Assembly (NCBI RefSeq): GCF_014636315.1 | Contig: NZ_BMED01000001.1 | Span: forward strand, 873,941-937,940 | From: Parundibacterium terreum | GTDB taxonomy: Bacteria > Pseudomonadota > Gammaproteobacteria > Burkholderiales > Burkholderiaceae_D | Direction: 5' to 3' | Length of the DNA: 64,000 nucleotides | Part shown: one piece after another, positions 52,738 through 61,447 of the stretch | How the letters are laid out: each line of letters starts with the position of its first letter | How positions within the stretch are numbered: position 1 is the stretch's first letter | Program-made: the position numbers and the translations under genes | Notes under the pieces: model-generated | Told to the model about the DNA's origin: nothing | Database searches by the model: none | Seen by the model: only the letters and a program-made list of their open reading frames with translations

Positions 52738-52763
52738 AATGCCCGCTTCGTTGCGGGCATTTT
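52738..52763 (+). terminator. Terminator of the MFS gene
   Basis: Arms AAATGCCCGC / GCGGGCATTT, loop TTCGTT, followed by TCATTTTT. It lies 23 bp before the stop of the convergent VOC gene, so it may serve both. Confidence 0.9.
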
Positions 52764-52785
52764 CATTTTTAGCGGCTTCCCAGCT

Positions 52786-53163
52786 CTAACCGTTAACGAG
52801 CGTCAGAATATTGCCGTCCGGGTCCTTGAACCACACCACCCTCAGCTCCCCGTGGATATGGATATCGCCTTCTCGCTTCATCTCCGGCAGGTCGTAGTGT
52901 TCAAAGACCACGCCCCTGGATTTGAGCGTGCTGACGATGGTATCCAGCTCATCCCCCACCATCCACGTCACGGCGGTTGCCTTGTTGGTGCCTGCATAAT
53001 CGGAGCGATAGACATTGAAGATCGATTTTCCGCTGCGATAGCTGGTCACTTCCTCACCTTCGGTAGCAAATTTTTCCAACCCCAGCTTGCCTTCATAGAA
53101 CGCAGCGGCAGCCTGCATGTCCTTCACGCCGACGGTGGCGATGGCTGATTTGTCGTTGAGCAT
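52786..53163 (-). CDS. VOC-superfamily (glyoxalase-like) protein
   Basis: 125 residues from the ATG at 53163 with AGGAGG directly before it; upstream codons are not conserved-looking. One VOC module with AIATVGVKDMQAAAAFYEGKLGLEKF and ELRVVWFKDPDGNILTLV, like the bleomycin-resistance/dioxygenase type. It is not closely similar to the other VOC gene at 50736. Both flank the MFS exporter, which might reflect detoxification of related compounds, but that is only a guess. Confidence 0.9.
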   Translation of the reverse strand: MLNDKSAIATVGVKDMQAAAAFYEGKLGLEKFATEGEEVTSYRSGKSIFNVYRSDYAGTNKATAVTWMVGDELDTIVSTLKSRGVVFEHYDLPEMKREGDIHIHGELRVVWFKDPDGNILTLVNG

Positions 53164-53319
53164 ATTACCTCCTGGATTCACTTTGCAAATGCACACGATG
53201 AACAAGCAGGATGCGCCCGAGGAAATGGCCGCTCTGTGCGTTGTTTAACACGGCGTGCACATAGTGGCATGCAATATTGCGCCAGCCCAAGCGGTGGAGA
53301 CAGAAGCCATTGCTGCGGA

Positions 53320-54342
53320 TTAAAGAGCCTGTGCACCCTCTCTCCTGCGCAGCGCATCCGGGCTCTCTCCAAACCGCTTGCGAAACACCTTGCACAGATA
53401 ACTGCTGTCCTGGATGCCCACTTCATACGCCAGGCCGGCAAGGCCGTGATCTGAATTCAATAGGCGCCAGCGTACATGCTGCAGGCGCAGTTCGCGCCAA
53501 TAGTCGTGTGCGGTCTGGCCGTAGCTTTCCATAAAGAGCCTGTCCAACTGGCGCCTGCTAACGCCTATCAAGGCCGCTATCTCGTCGGTGGTCTTTTTCT
53601 CAGCCATGAAGCCTCGCATCAGGCCTATCGCCCGGCCCACATGCCGGCCTGCGTCTGCTTCCTTATCCAGCGATTTCAGCCGGTGGCGGTTGCTCCTGGC
53701 TTCGTCCACCAGCATGTCTGCCAGGCCCTTCAGCGCGCGCTCCCGGCCGCATTCGCGCGTCAGTATCTCCACTGCCAAGTCGATTGCCGCACTGCCGCCG
53801 GCGCAACTGATGCGGTTGCCGTCAAAGCAGTAGATCTGCTCTTCCACCACGTCCACCAGAGGAAACGCGGCGCGGAACTCTTGCACATGCCGCCAGTGGA
53901 TCGCTACTTTGTGCCCGGCCAGCAAGCCGCAGGCAGCCAGTAGAAAGCAGGCATTGTCTATGCTCACCAGCTTGACGCCGTGCGCGGCGGCTTGCCTCAG
54001 CAGAGCTTTGTAGCCGGACGCCAGCTTTTGCGTCAGCCGCGCCGTCCTGCCGCCAAAGACCACCAGATAATCGACATCCGAAAAATTCAGTTGCTCCGGC
54101 GTGACCTGCACTTCCACCGCAACGCCGCTACTGGACCTGACATGGCCCATCTCCCTGCCCAGTACTTGCCAGGTGCAATAGCGCTGCTGGCTATAGTCTT
54201 CTTCATCGGCGGAAAAGCGCAGCTTGTCCAAAAAACCGCCGAAGGGCAGCATCGTGAAGTCCGGCAAGGGCAGCAGTAGAAAGCGCACATCAGGCACGTT
54301 CGGCACAATGCCGGGATCCGCGGGTACGGTATTTTTGTCCAT
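53320..54342 (-). CDS. GlxA-type transcriptional regulator (DJ-1/PfpI + AraC)
   Basis: 340 residues from MDKNTV; twelve further upstream codons are open but less likely. Residues 15-190 form a DJ-1/PfpI-like domain with its Cys at the elbow (SIDNACFLLAACGLLAG). Residues 240-335 are an AraC double helix-turn-helix (IAALIGVSRRQLDRLFMESYGQTAHDYW, LAGLAYEVGIQDSSYLCKVFRKRFGESPDALRR). It diverges from the LysE exporter at 54453 across 110 bp and probably controls it and the downstream cysteine hydrolase. Confidence 0.93.
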   Translation of the reverse strand: MDKNTVPADPGIVPNVPDVRFLLLPLPDFTMLPFGGFLDKLRFSADEEDYSQQRYCTWQVLGREMGHVRSSSGVAVEVQVTPEQLNFSDVDYLVVFGGRTARLTQKLASGYKALLRQAAAHGVKLVSIDNACFLLAACGLLAGHKVAIHWRHVQEFRAAFPLVDVVEEQIYCFDGNRISCAGGSAAIDLAVEILTRECGRERALKGLADMLVDEARSNRHRLKSLDKEADAGRHVGRAIGLMRGFMAEKKTTDEIAALIGVSRRQLDRLFMESYGQTAHDYWRELRLQHVRWRLLNSDHGLAGLAYEVGIQDSSYLCKVFRKRFGESPDALRRREGAQAL

Positions 54343-54452
54343 AAACACAAAGTCCAAATAATGCCAAACAATGTCCAAATAATGCCATATCTTTACAAGC
54401 TGCGCATTTACACTATCCTCATTGAATAAGGCTTACTGAAGAGGATGCGACA

Positions 54453-55064
54453 ATGGCTTTACATACCTGGCTGATTTATGTGATTGCGGCAATCGGCCTG
54501 TCGCTCACCCCCGGCCCAAACGGCTTGCTGGCCTTAACTCATGGCGCGCTATATGGGCACAAAAAAACCCTGTTCACCATCAGCGGCGGCGTGATTGGCT
54601 TTGTGGCGCTGATCGCCATGTCGATGTTCGGCATAGGCGCATTGCTGCAGACATCGTCGCATGCGCTGACGATACTGAAGTGGGCCGGCGGCATTTACCT
54701 GATCTGGCTGGGCATACAGCTATGGCGCGCGCCCGACCTCAAGCTGGCACCCATGGGGCAGGTTCACGCCAAAAGCGGCGGCTCGCTGTTTCGCCAGGGC
54801 CTGCTCTCTGCGATGTCCAACCCCAAGGCCTTGCTGTTTTACGGCGCTTTTTTGCCGCAGTTTATCAATCAGCAGCAAAGCATGCTGCAGCAATTCCTGA
54901 TCATGGCTGCTACCTTTGCGGTGATTGAATTTGCGACGGAATACCTGCTGGCACGTCTGGCCTACCGCGTGCGTCCATGGCTGGAGCGCGGTGGCAAGCG
55001 CTTCAACCGCTGTTGCGGAGGCATGTTTGCGCTGTTGGGTGCGGCGCTGCCGGTCATGCATTAA
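54453..55064 (+). CDS. LysE/RhtB-family amino-acid exporter
   Basis: 203 residues with six helices. The family start is clear: WLIYVIAAIGLSLTPGPNGLLALTHGALYGHKK. LFRQGLLSAMSNPKALLFYGAFLPQF is the loop 4 motif of RhtB-type exporters. It exports an amino acid or homoserine lactone-like metabolite. It is divergent from the GlxA-type regulator and followed 56 bp later by a cysteine hydrolase, so the three may handle one compound. Confidence 0.93.
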   Translation: MALHTWLIYVIAAIGLSLTPGPNGLLALTHGALYGHKKTLFTISGGVIGFVALIAMSMFGIGALLQTSSHALTILKWAGGIYLIWLGIQLWRAPDLKLAPMGQVHAKSGGSLFRQGLLSAMSNPKALLFYGAFLPQFINQQQSMLQQFLIMAATFAVIEFATEYLLARLAYRVRPWLERGGKRFNRCCGGMFALLGAALPVMH

Positions 55065-55120
55065 ACTTTTAGCTCCCATCGCTTTTGCGTCTACCTTTGC
55101 GTTTAACTCGGAAAATAAAC

Positions 55121-55681
55121 ATGCAAACTTCAGATACCTCCGCTGCTCCCGGCACCTCTGCCGTCATTGTCATTGATCTGCAAACAGGCATGTTTGACGG
55201 CAAGCTGTTCGAACCTATCCATCAGGCCGGCCCTTTGCAGGACAAGGTGCGTGCGGTCATCGCGTGGGCCAGGGACAACAAGCACCCGCTGTGCTTCATC
55301 CGGCATGATGCCGAAGCGGGAGACCCACTGGCGCCGGATGCGCCGGGCTGGCCGGTATGGCCTGCGCTGGGTCAGAGACCCGACGAGCCTACCTTTTCCA
55401 AGAACGTGGGCGATGCATTCAGCCAGCCCGCATTGTTGGAGTGGCTGGAGGCGCATGGCGCGCGCAAGGTGATACTGCTGGGTGCCCAGACCGATTTTTG
55501 CGTCGCTGCTACGACAGATGGCGCGCTGGCGCTCGGGCTGGACGTGAGCATCATTGCTGATGCGCACAGCACCTGGGCTTCAGACGGCCAGACTGCGGAT
55601 GAGATTATTGCCAAGCACAATGCCAGGTTCGCCGCAGCGGGTGCTCGGGTGCAGACCAGCGAACAGCTGATGGGTGCATGA
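55121..55681 (+). CDS. Cysteine hydrolase, isochorismatase family
   Basis: 186 residues from the ATG at 55121. The catalytic triad of the isochorismatase fold is complete: Asp in VIVIDLQTGMF, Lys in TFSKNVGDAF and Cys in AQTDFCVAATT. These enzymes cleave amide or vinyl-ether bonds (nicotinamidase, N-carbamoyl hydrolases, isochorismate). A role upstream or downstream of the LysE exporter is likely from position only. Confidence 0.92.
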   Translation: MQTSDTSAAPGTSAVIVIDLQTGMFDGKLFEPIHQAGPLQDKVRAVIAWARDNKHPLCFIRHDAEAGDPLAPDAPGWPVWPALGQRPDEPTFSKNVGDAFSQPALLEWLEAHGARKVILLGAQTDFCVAATTDGALALGLDVSIIADAHSTWASDGQTADEIIAKHNARFAAAGARVQTSEQLMGA

Positions 55682-55734
55682 GAAGATGGGGCATGAGAGG
55701 CTGCATTTTTACACAGCCGCCTCAGGCTGCACTG

Positions 55735-57879
55735 TCAGCCTTTTGCATACTGAAAAATAAAAGCGAAGATATCTGCACTCTTCAGCTCACCGCTTTCCTG
55801 CGTGCTGGAATAATGGCCGGAGTCATAGTCCACTCGCAGTAAAACCGGCCTGCCAAGTGCGGCTTCTTTTTGCATGCGCGCCGCCATCTTGGCGACCTGC
55901 CACGGCTCTACCCGGATATCGTTGGCCCCGGTGATCAGCAATGTGGCGGGATACTTCACGCCATGGCGGATATGGTGATACGCATCCATTTCAGACAGGC
56001 CGCGGAATTCGTCTTCTTTCTTCACGGTGCCAAATTCTTCATCATTGCCCGGCCCGTTGGAAGTCACTTCGAAACGCAGCGTATTGAACAAGCCCACCTC
56101 GCCAATCGCGACAGAAAACAACTCTGGCCGCTCGGTGATGGCGCGGCCCACCATGATGCCGCCAGCCGAGGTGCCCCACAGCGCAATGCGGCCTTGCGAA
56201 GTCCAGCGCATCTTGATCAGGGCCTCTGCTACGTCGATGGCATCGCGCCAGGTATTGGGCTTATTCGCTTTTTGGCCGGCGATGTGCCAGTCTTCGCCTT
56301 TTTCGCCGCCGCCGCGTACGTGAGCATATACCAGCACACCGCCGTTTTCCAGGAAGGCCAGCTTGGAAGGCTGGAAGCCAGGGTCCAGCACAATGCCATA
56401 GGCACCATAGCCAACTATCAGCACGGTGTTGCGGCCATTCAGTTTGGTACTGGCCTTATGCAGTATCTGCACCGGCACCAGCGCGCCGTCGCGCGCCTTC
56501 ACGTCCAACCGCGTCGTGACAAAGGCGGACGTGTCATACGGCAGGCGCGGGGTCAGGCCGGTATCCACGACCTTCAGGTCGGCACCGGCATGCAGCGTAA
56601 CCGCAGCCCAGGTCAGGCCATCCATGCCGAACCACGCGCCTTCCAGCGACGGGCAGCAATTGACATCCCATACCGCTCCCTGTGCAGGCAGCGCCACGTC
56701 TTCCAGCTTGCCGCTCTGGAAGCTGTAACGGCGCAAGGCCCCTACCAGCCCACGCAACTCGTGCACGTATAGCCCGTCTTTTGCCAGGCTCAGCCCATCC
56801 ATCACATGCTCACCCTGCGGTATCACCACGACACGGTTCGCAGCTTGCGGCGCCTTGGCGCTGACTTTAAATACCTCGCCGCGCTGCGATTTGCCCTTCG
56901 CCAGCACATAGATGTCATCACCGTGCACTACCGCAGCAACGGCGAGATCCTCTTTGCTGAAGACTGCGGCCCACCCCGGCTTGCCCTGCAACAGATCGCC
57001 GATGCGCGCCACCAGCCCGTAGGCCGGCCACTCGCCATTGCTGAACATCGCCCCCAGCACCCAGCCGCTGTCAGTAGCAGAAGTAATCTGGGGCATCTCA
57101 CGCTCGCCATAGCCCAGCGCCGGGCCGTCCGATGAACGCAGTGCTGCCGTGTCTTGTGCAGGGTCGCTGCCTATGCGATGCAACCAGCAGGACGTGCCCA
57201 GGGAATAATCCACACTACCCCTGACCGCATTTTCGCGCAGGCGGGTATAGAAAAAGCCGCTGGAATCCGGCAGCCAGCTACCGGGCATGGCATTGAGCCG
57301 GCTGATCAATACGTCGGTGCCTGAATCCAGGCTCAGCACCCGTAGTTCGCGGTTCTCATCCCCGCCTTCATCAATGGAATATGCCAGGTGCCTGCTGTCC
57401 GGCGACATGGCCAGGCCGATCACGCGGTGCGGCTTGCCGCCCTGTGCTTCCGTGTTGAGCAGCAGACGCGGCTCGCCTCCGCCCACCGGTTGTGCGTACA
57501 CCCGGAACAGCTGCTGCCCCGGGTCGCGTCGAATGTAGACGACGTATTTATCCGTCACCTGGCGGACGGACACATCGGTCTTCTGCGCGTTATAGCGCTT
57601 CAGCGCATGCTGCACCGCTTGCCTGCCGGGAATCTGGTCCAGCGCCTGGCGCGCAAACACGCCCTGCTCTTTCAGGTAACGGACAAACTCCGGCGTATCA
57701 GGCTTTTGCTCCATCCAGCGATACGGATCAACAATCTTCTGCCCCCACAGAACATCCACCACCGGCGCCTCCCGCGCCATCAACAAGCTCGCCTGCGTCG
57801 ATTTTTCAGCGTTGGCGGCAAAGCTTCGCGAGACAGACAAAGCCAATACGGACAGCATAAAGTTGCGGCGCGCAATCAT
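55735..57879 (-). CDS. Prolyl oligopeptidase family serine peptidase (S9)
   Basis: 714 residues. N-terminal basic-hydrophobic signal (ARRNFMLSVLALSVSRSFA). Residues 40-430 form the seven-bladed beta-propeller lid (VVDVLWGQKIVDPYRWMEQ is the family opening). The C-terminal hydrolase has Ser near residue 570 in WGTSAGGIMVGRA, Asp near 650 in ITGANDIRVE and His near 687 in DSGHYSS. POP normally has GGSNGG at the nucleophile, so this is a divergent, exported member. It cleaves short proline-containing peptides. Confidence 0.92.
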   Translation of the reverse strand: MIARRNFMLSVLALSVSRSFAANAEKSTQASLLMAREAPVVDVLWGQKIVDPYRWMEQKPDTPEFVRYLKEQGVFARQALDQIPGRQAVQHALKRYNAQKTDVSVRQVTDKYVVYIRRDPGQQLFRVYAQPVGGGEPRLLLNTEAQGGKPHRVIGLAMSPDSRHLAYSIDEGGDENRELRVLSLDSGTDVLISRLNAMPGSWLPDSSGFFYTRLRENAVRGSVDYSLGTSCWLHRIGSDPAQDTAALRSSDGPALGYGEREMPQITSATDSGWVLGAMFSNGEWPAYGLVARIGDLLQGKPGWAAVFSKEDLAVAAVVHGDDIYVLAKGKSQRGEVFKVSAKAPQAANRVVVIPQGEHVMDGLSLAKDGLYVHELRGLVGALRRYSFQSGKLEDVALPAQGAVWDVNCCPSLEGAWFGMDGLTWAAVTLHAGADLKVVDTGLTPRLPYDTSAFVTTRLDVKARDGALVPVQILHKASTKLNGRNTVLIVGYGAYGIVLDPGFQPSKLAFLENGGVLVYAHVRGGGEKGEDWHIAGQKANKPNTWRDAIDVAEALIKMRWTSQGRIALWGTSAGGIMVGRAITERPELFSVAIGEVGLFNTLRFEVTSNGPGNDEEFGTVKKEDEFRGLSEMDAYHHIRHGVKYPATLLITGANDIRVEPWQVAKMAARMQKEAALGRPVLLRVDYDSGHYSSTQESGELKSADIFAFIFQYAKG

Positions 57880-57938
57880 GATGGATCCTTGTTGTTCGGG
57901 TAGAGATTCGGACAGGGAATTGCTGAGTATAGTCGTGC

Positions 57939-57990
57939 TTTTTAGTTAATATCGGCAGGCTAAGGGCCTGCGAGAAAATTTAACTAAAAA
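57939..57990. repeat. Nested inverted repeat upstream of the prolyl oligopeptidase gene
   Basis: Outer arms TTTTTAGTTAA (57939-57949) and TTAACTAAAAA (57980-57990); inner arms GCAGGC (57955-57960) and GCCTGC (57966-57971). It begins 60 bp before the peptidase start on the minus strand. It could be an operator, a structured 5' leader, or a miniature element. Confidence 0.6.
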
Positions 57991-58065
57991 ACAACACCAT
58001 GCAGCACTCCCCTAGATAATAATTTCCCGTCAGCATCAAAATCAATTGCCAAAAATAAAACTTCT

Positions 58066-58094
58066 CGTTATCTTTCCAAAATGCAAAGATAACG
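58066..58094. repeat. Second perfect hairpin in the same intergenic region
   Basis: Arms CGTTATCTTT / AAAGATAACG, loop of 9 bases. Read leftward it is followed by AGAAGTTTTATTTTT, so it looks like a terminator although no gene precedes it on that strand. A small RNA encoded leftward from about 58200 would explain it. Confidence 0.55.
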
Positions 58095-58217
58095 ATCTGC
58101 TTTGCGAAGCTAGATAAGGTTTGTTCAGAAAAAATGAGCCCTGCAACACACTCTCGTCAATGTCTCCGAACTGGTCGAAGACAAAAATTTGAGTATTAAA
58201 ACTTTTAATCAATCTCC

Positions 58218-58730
58218 ATGAAATTCGTACACTACCTCTACGCAATACATGTCACTGTAGCCGCATTGATCAGCACCTCGGCTCTTGCACAGGCTTCTGA
58301 GAATTCAGTCGATACTGCATTGAAATGCAAGATACAAACAAACTGCCCGTCATTCAGCGATGTTTTCAAAAGCGATCCAGCGGTTAGTCCGATTTTAAAA
58401 TCAGCATTCGCCGCATCCGACCTGACGCCCCCTGCATGGTATGAAGATGGAGTTGAGTCCCAAATTACTCCCATCGTATTCCAAGGGAAAATGGGGCTCA
58501 TCGGCAATATCTGCAAACCGCATTTTTGCAGGACCTCTCTCACCTTTATTTATTTCCCGAAGACCAAACGAGTAATTGGATTATCCCTGCAAGAAACCCG
58601 AACCTGGTTGGGTGAGCCCGACGCCGAGGAGCAAGCACTTTTATCCGAGCTGAAAACACGTGGCAGTCCGTTATATCAAAGGTTACGTACGCCAAATGAG
58701 CCCTTGCCTATAGAGATCAAGCAACCTTGA
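58218..58730 (+). CDS. Ivy-like lysozyme inhibitor
   Basis: 170 residues. Signal peptide ending near ALAQA. The key inhibitory loop is CKPHFC (99-104), matching the CKPHDC loop with which E. coli Ivy plugs the lysozyme active site through its His. IGNICKPHFCRTSLTFIYFPKTKRVIGLSL continues as in the Ivy family, and WLGEPDAEEQALLSEL follows. The protein protects peptidoglycan from host or phage C-type lysozymes in the periplasm. No ribosome site is clear (start within CATGAAATTC). It leads a three-gene run. Confidence 0.82.
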   Translation: MKFVHYLYAIHVTVAALISTSALAQASENSVDTALKCKIQTNCPSFSDVFKSDPAVSPILKSAFAASDLTPPAWYEDGVESQITPIVFQGKMGLIGNICKPHFCRTSLTFIYFPKTKRVIGLSLQETRTWLGEPDAEEQALLSELKTRGSPLYQRLRTPNEPLPIEIKQP

Positions 58731-58823
58731 GCAGTTAACAGAGCCGCTCTTACTTACGAATAATGAGTGCATCACGAATCCCTGCCGTTAGCTTCACCGT
58801 CATTGACCAATCAAAGGATGGGC

Positions 58824-59507
58824 ATGAACCGTATATTCAATGTTATTGCAAGGATCAACAGCATTCTGCTTTTGCTGGTTCTCGTCGGCGCAGGCTTGTT
58901 TATCCTCTGGACCTCCTGGACAAGCGCTCGTTGGGAGCCCAGAGGTCAAATTAAAGTCGCAGATGCAGGAGTCAAATCAAGTTCGCCCGTCTTTTTGCGA
59001 CTGGAACGACTAGAAAACATCAGAGGAAGCAGCGCGCAAATGATGCGCTTGTCTGAATCTGAAAAATCAGTATCTTTCGCGTCCGGCAGCAGCTACAACC
59101 AGTCAACTCGCAATATCCTCTTTATCTCGGGAACAGACAAAAAGGCGCACTGGCTTTTTCCAACACAAGCCAAGCTCATTCTGGCCGTTGAACAGCTCAA
59201 TGAAAAAATCGACGATGCCAAAGAAAAGCCGACACAAGCGCTCTACTTTGAATACGTGGATAAGGACAGCAATGGTGATGGCACTTTGTCTCACCTGGAC
59301 CAGTCAAACATTGCACTTGCCAAACCTGATGGCAGTGGGTTTATCGATGTCTTGCACGGAGTAGATCGTGTCATCTCCTACGAACTACTCAGCGAAAAAG
59401 AAATCTCCATCGTTTATCAAGTAGGCAAGAGCATCAAAAACATCCGTCTGTCGGCAATTTCATTCGCCAAAGAATCAGAGCAGGAAATAATCAGCATACC
59501 CGACTAA
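58824..59507 (+). CDS. Membrane-anchored protein with an EF-hand-like loop
   Basis: 227 residues from MNRIFN (AAAGG six bases upstream), not the earlier GTG. One N-terminal membrane helix (SILLLLVLVGAGLFILW) leaves the rest in the periplasm. DKDSNGDGTLSHLD near residue 145 has the Asp/Asn spacing of an EF-hand calcium loop. The surrounding ILFISGTDKKAHWLFP and DVLHGVDRVISYEL suggest a beta-propeller-like or TolB-like piece. The gene lies 93 bp after the Ivy-like gene and 24 bp before the TPR gene, so the three are probably co-transcribed. Confidence 0.7.
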   Translation: MNRIFNVIARINSILLLLVLVGAGLFILWTSWTSARWEPRGQIKVADAGVKSSSPVFLRLERLENIRGSSAQMMRLSESEKSVSFASGSSYNQSTRNILFISGTDKKAHWLFPTQAKLILAVEQLNEKIDDAKEKPTQALYFEYVDKDSNGDGTLSHLDQSNIALAKPDGSGFIDVLHGVDRVISYELLSEKEISIVYQVGKSIKNIRLSAISFAKESEQEIISIPD

Positions 59508-59531
59508 ACCAAAACACCAGGATAAGCGTCC

Positions 59532-60722
59532 ATGATAAAGAAACGACCGATACCCTTATTCGCAGCAATGCTTGCAACCGCTCTGCTGCTGCCGGCACAG
59601 GCAAGCGTGCTGGGCAACGAGGCCAGTACGGTCCTGGTTAAAGAAGGTGATGTACTGCTTTCAAAAAACCAGTATGAGGCTGCGTATAACAAATATGAAG
59701 CCGCAACCAAGCTGGATCCTGGTGCGTCTATACCTATCTCATCCATGGCATTGACCATATCCCTGGCTGCATCATCATACGAGGGTAATCATGCAGCGAA
59801 AATGAGGCAGCAATCAGAAGACCTGGTACGTAAGGCCTTGCTGATGGAACCGACCGATCCTGTAGCGCAAGAGGTATTGCGATTGCTGCAGGACAAACCC
59901 GCCCCCTTGCATGCGCCGACCAAGCAGGCGTGGCAAACCGTGCAGGAAGGAGAGGTCCTTTTCCACGGAGGGAAATATGCAGAGGCACTTGCCAAGTACG
60001 AACAGGCAGCGGCGCTTGATCCCCTGTTTTCCGTTCCGTGGGTATACGCGGGTGATTGTTTTTTTGCACAAAAGAACTGGCACGAGGCAGAGCTACGCTT
60101 TCGCAAAGCCACCGAGGTAGAACCGCTGAATGGGCAGGCCTGGCGCTTCCTGTCGGATGCGCTCATGCAGCAAGGCAAAAAGCTGGATGCAGAATCAGCT
60201 TTGCTGAGCGGGATCGCAGCGCAACCAAGCCAGATGCCCAACTGGGAAAAGCTGGCGCAAATATGGGGCCTGAGCGGCGTGCAAATGCAGCGCCTGCAGA
60301 TGGTCCGCAAATCGCAGGTCCAGTTTGATAAAGCGAACAACAAGTACAACATTTATGTTGATTCTCCCGCCAAGAGTGACGATAGTCCCGACACTCCAGT
60401 CTGGCTGGCCTACGCGCTCAGCTTGTCGAAGGCGCAGACGGAAAATATGACAGGTAAAAGCAAAGCATCTCCTTTTTCCATGGAAGTCGCCGCGTGGCGC
60501 ATTGCCATGATCGTCGCTGACGAGATCAACGCCAGCACCGGCAAAAAGCTAACGGATGCCGCGCTGCAAAAAATGCAGACGCTGGCCCAGGCAAATCAAC
60601 TGGAACCCGCCATACTGCTACTGATGTATTCAGAATCATACCGGCCAGAATTCGAATCCTGGAAAAAAGCAAACCCCAACGGCATACGGGCTTTTGTCAA
60701 CACCTATGGTTTGCGGCCTTGA
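59532..60722 (+). CDS. Exported TPR-repeat protein
   Basis: 396 residues with a signal peptide (cleavage near PAQAS). At least three to four TPR units are visible in residues 35-240: GDVLLSKNQYEAAYNKYEAATKLDPG, GEVLFHGGKYAEALAKYEQAAALDPL, and GDCFFAQKNWHEAELRFRKATEVEPL. The C-terminal 150 residues form a helical domain without recognised motifs. TPR proteins scaffold envelope complexes. It ends the three-gene run begun by the Ivy-like gene. Confidence 0.85.
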   Translation: MIKKRPIPLFAAMLATALLLPAQASVLGNEASTVLVKEGDVLLSKNQYEAAYNKYEAATKLDPGASIPISSMALTISLAASSYEGNHAAKMRQQSEDLVRKALLMEPTDPVAQEVLRLLQDKPAPLHAPTKQAWQTVQEGEVLFHGGKYAEALAKYEQAAALDPLFSVPWVYAGDCFFAQKNWHEAELRFRKATEVEPLNGQAWRFLSDALMQQGKKLDAESALLSGIAAQPSQMPNWEKLAQIWGLSGVQMQRLQMVRKSQVQFDKANNKYNIYVDSPAKSDDSPDTPVWLAYALSLSKAQTENMTGKSKASPFSMEVAAWRIAMIVADEINASTGKKLTDAALQKMQTLAQANQLEPAILLLMYSESYRPEFESWKKANPNGIRAFVNTYGLRP

Positions 60723-60847
60723 TTGAACATGCAGAGTCCAGTTAAAGGCGGCCGATCATTACATTGTCGAGAACCGGGCCATCCTGTGTTGGATCAAAAA
60801 AAGAACTTACTTCTTCCAGGAACGTGAGTGTTGCACTCATGGACGTT

Positions 60848-61405
60848 CTAAAACCAGATGCGATGAAAGACGCGGTCTTTGTCCATCAGTAAGTGCTTCA
60901 GGCCAGCGAGCACGTGCAAGACGATCAGTGCAGTAAGGACAAAAGCCAATATTGAATGGACTTCAAAAAACTGCTCAGCAATGTCATGGTTTGGGCTTAT
61001 CCACGCCGGGAGTTTCAGACCAAAAAACGCAACACCTTTCTTGGTATAAGATGCTCCTAAGAACCCGATTATGGGCATTGCCAGCATGCCGCCATAGAGC
61101 AACCACTGTATCAGGCCCGCAAGCTTCCTTTGCCAAGTCGGCACATTATCAGGCAGTGGCTCCGGCTTATGTGTAATTCTCCAGATCAGACGAATTACAA
61201 CCAGCGCGAGCAGAACCAGCCCGAAGGATTTGTGCTGATTAAAATACCAATCACTACCGGGTTCGTCCTCTATCGACATCATGTACCAGCCCACGCACAG
61301 CAGGCCGACGATCAAGAGTGCGGATATCCAATGCAGCCAAATCGCCGGCTTTGGATATTTCCAGTTGTGATCAGCTAATGCTCCAAAGTTACTACGCTTT
61401 TCCAT
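60848..61405 (-). CDS. Cytochrome b561 family protein
   Basis: 185 residues from MEKRSNFG, which has GAGGAAG upstream; the longer frame to 61429 is less likely. Four helices carry heme-ligand His residues: LHWISALLIVGLL, FNQHKSFGLVLLALVVIRLIWRITH, and HSILAFVLTALIVLHVLAGLKH. It moves electrons from the quinone pool, for instance to superoxide or ferric reductase partners. It lies 42 bp after the P-type ATPase gene on the same strand, so they probably form one operon. Confidence 0.92.
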   Translation of the reverse strand: MEKRSNFGALADHNWKYPKPAIWLHWISALLIVGLLCVGWYMMSIEDEPGSDWYFNQHKSFGLVLLALVVIRLIWRITHKPEPLPDNVPTWQRKLAGLIQWLLYGGMLAMPIIGFLGASYTKKGVAFFGLKLPAWISPNHDIAEQFFEVHSILAFVLTALIVLHVLAGLKHLLMDKDRVFHRIWF

Positions 61406-61447
61406 ATCGCTTCCTCGGTTGGTATTCACAATGCAAAACTGTATCGT

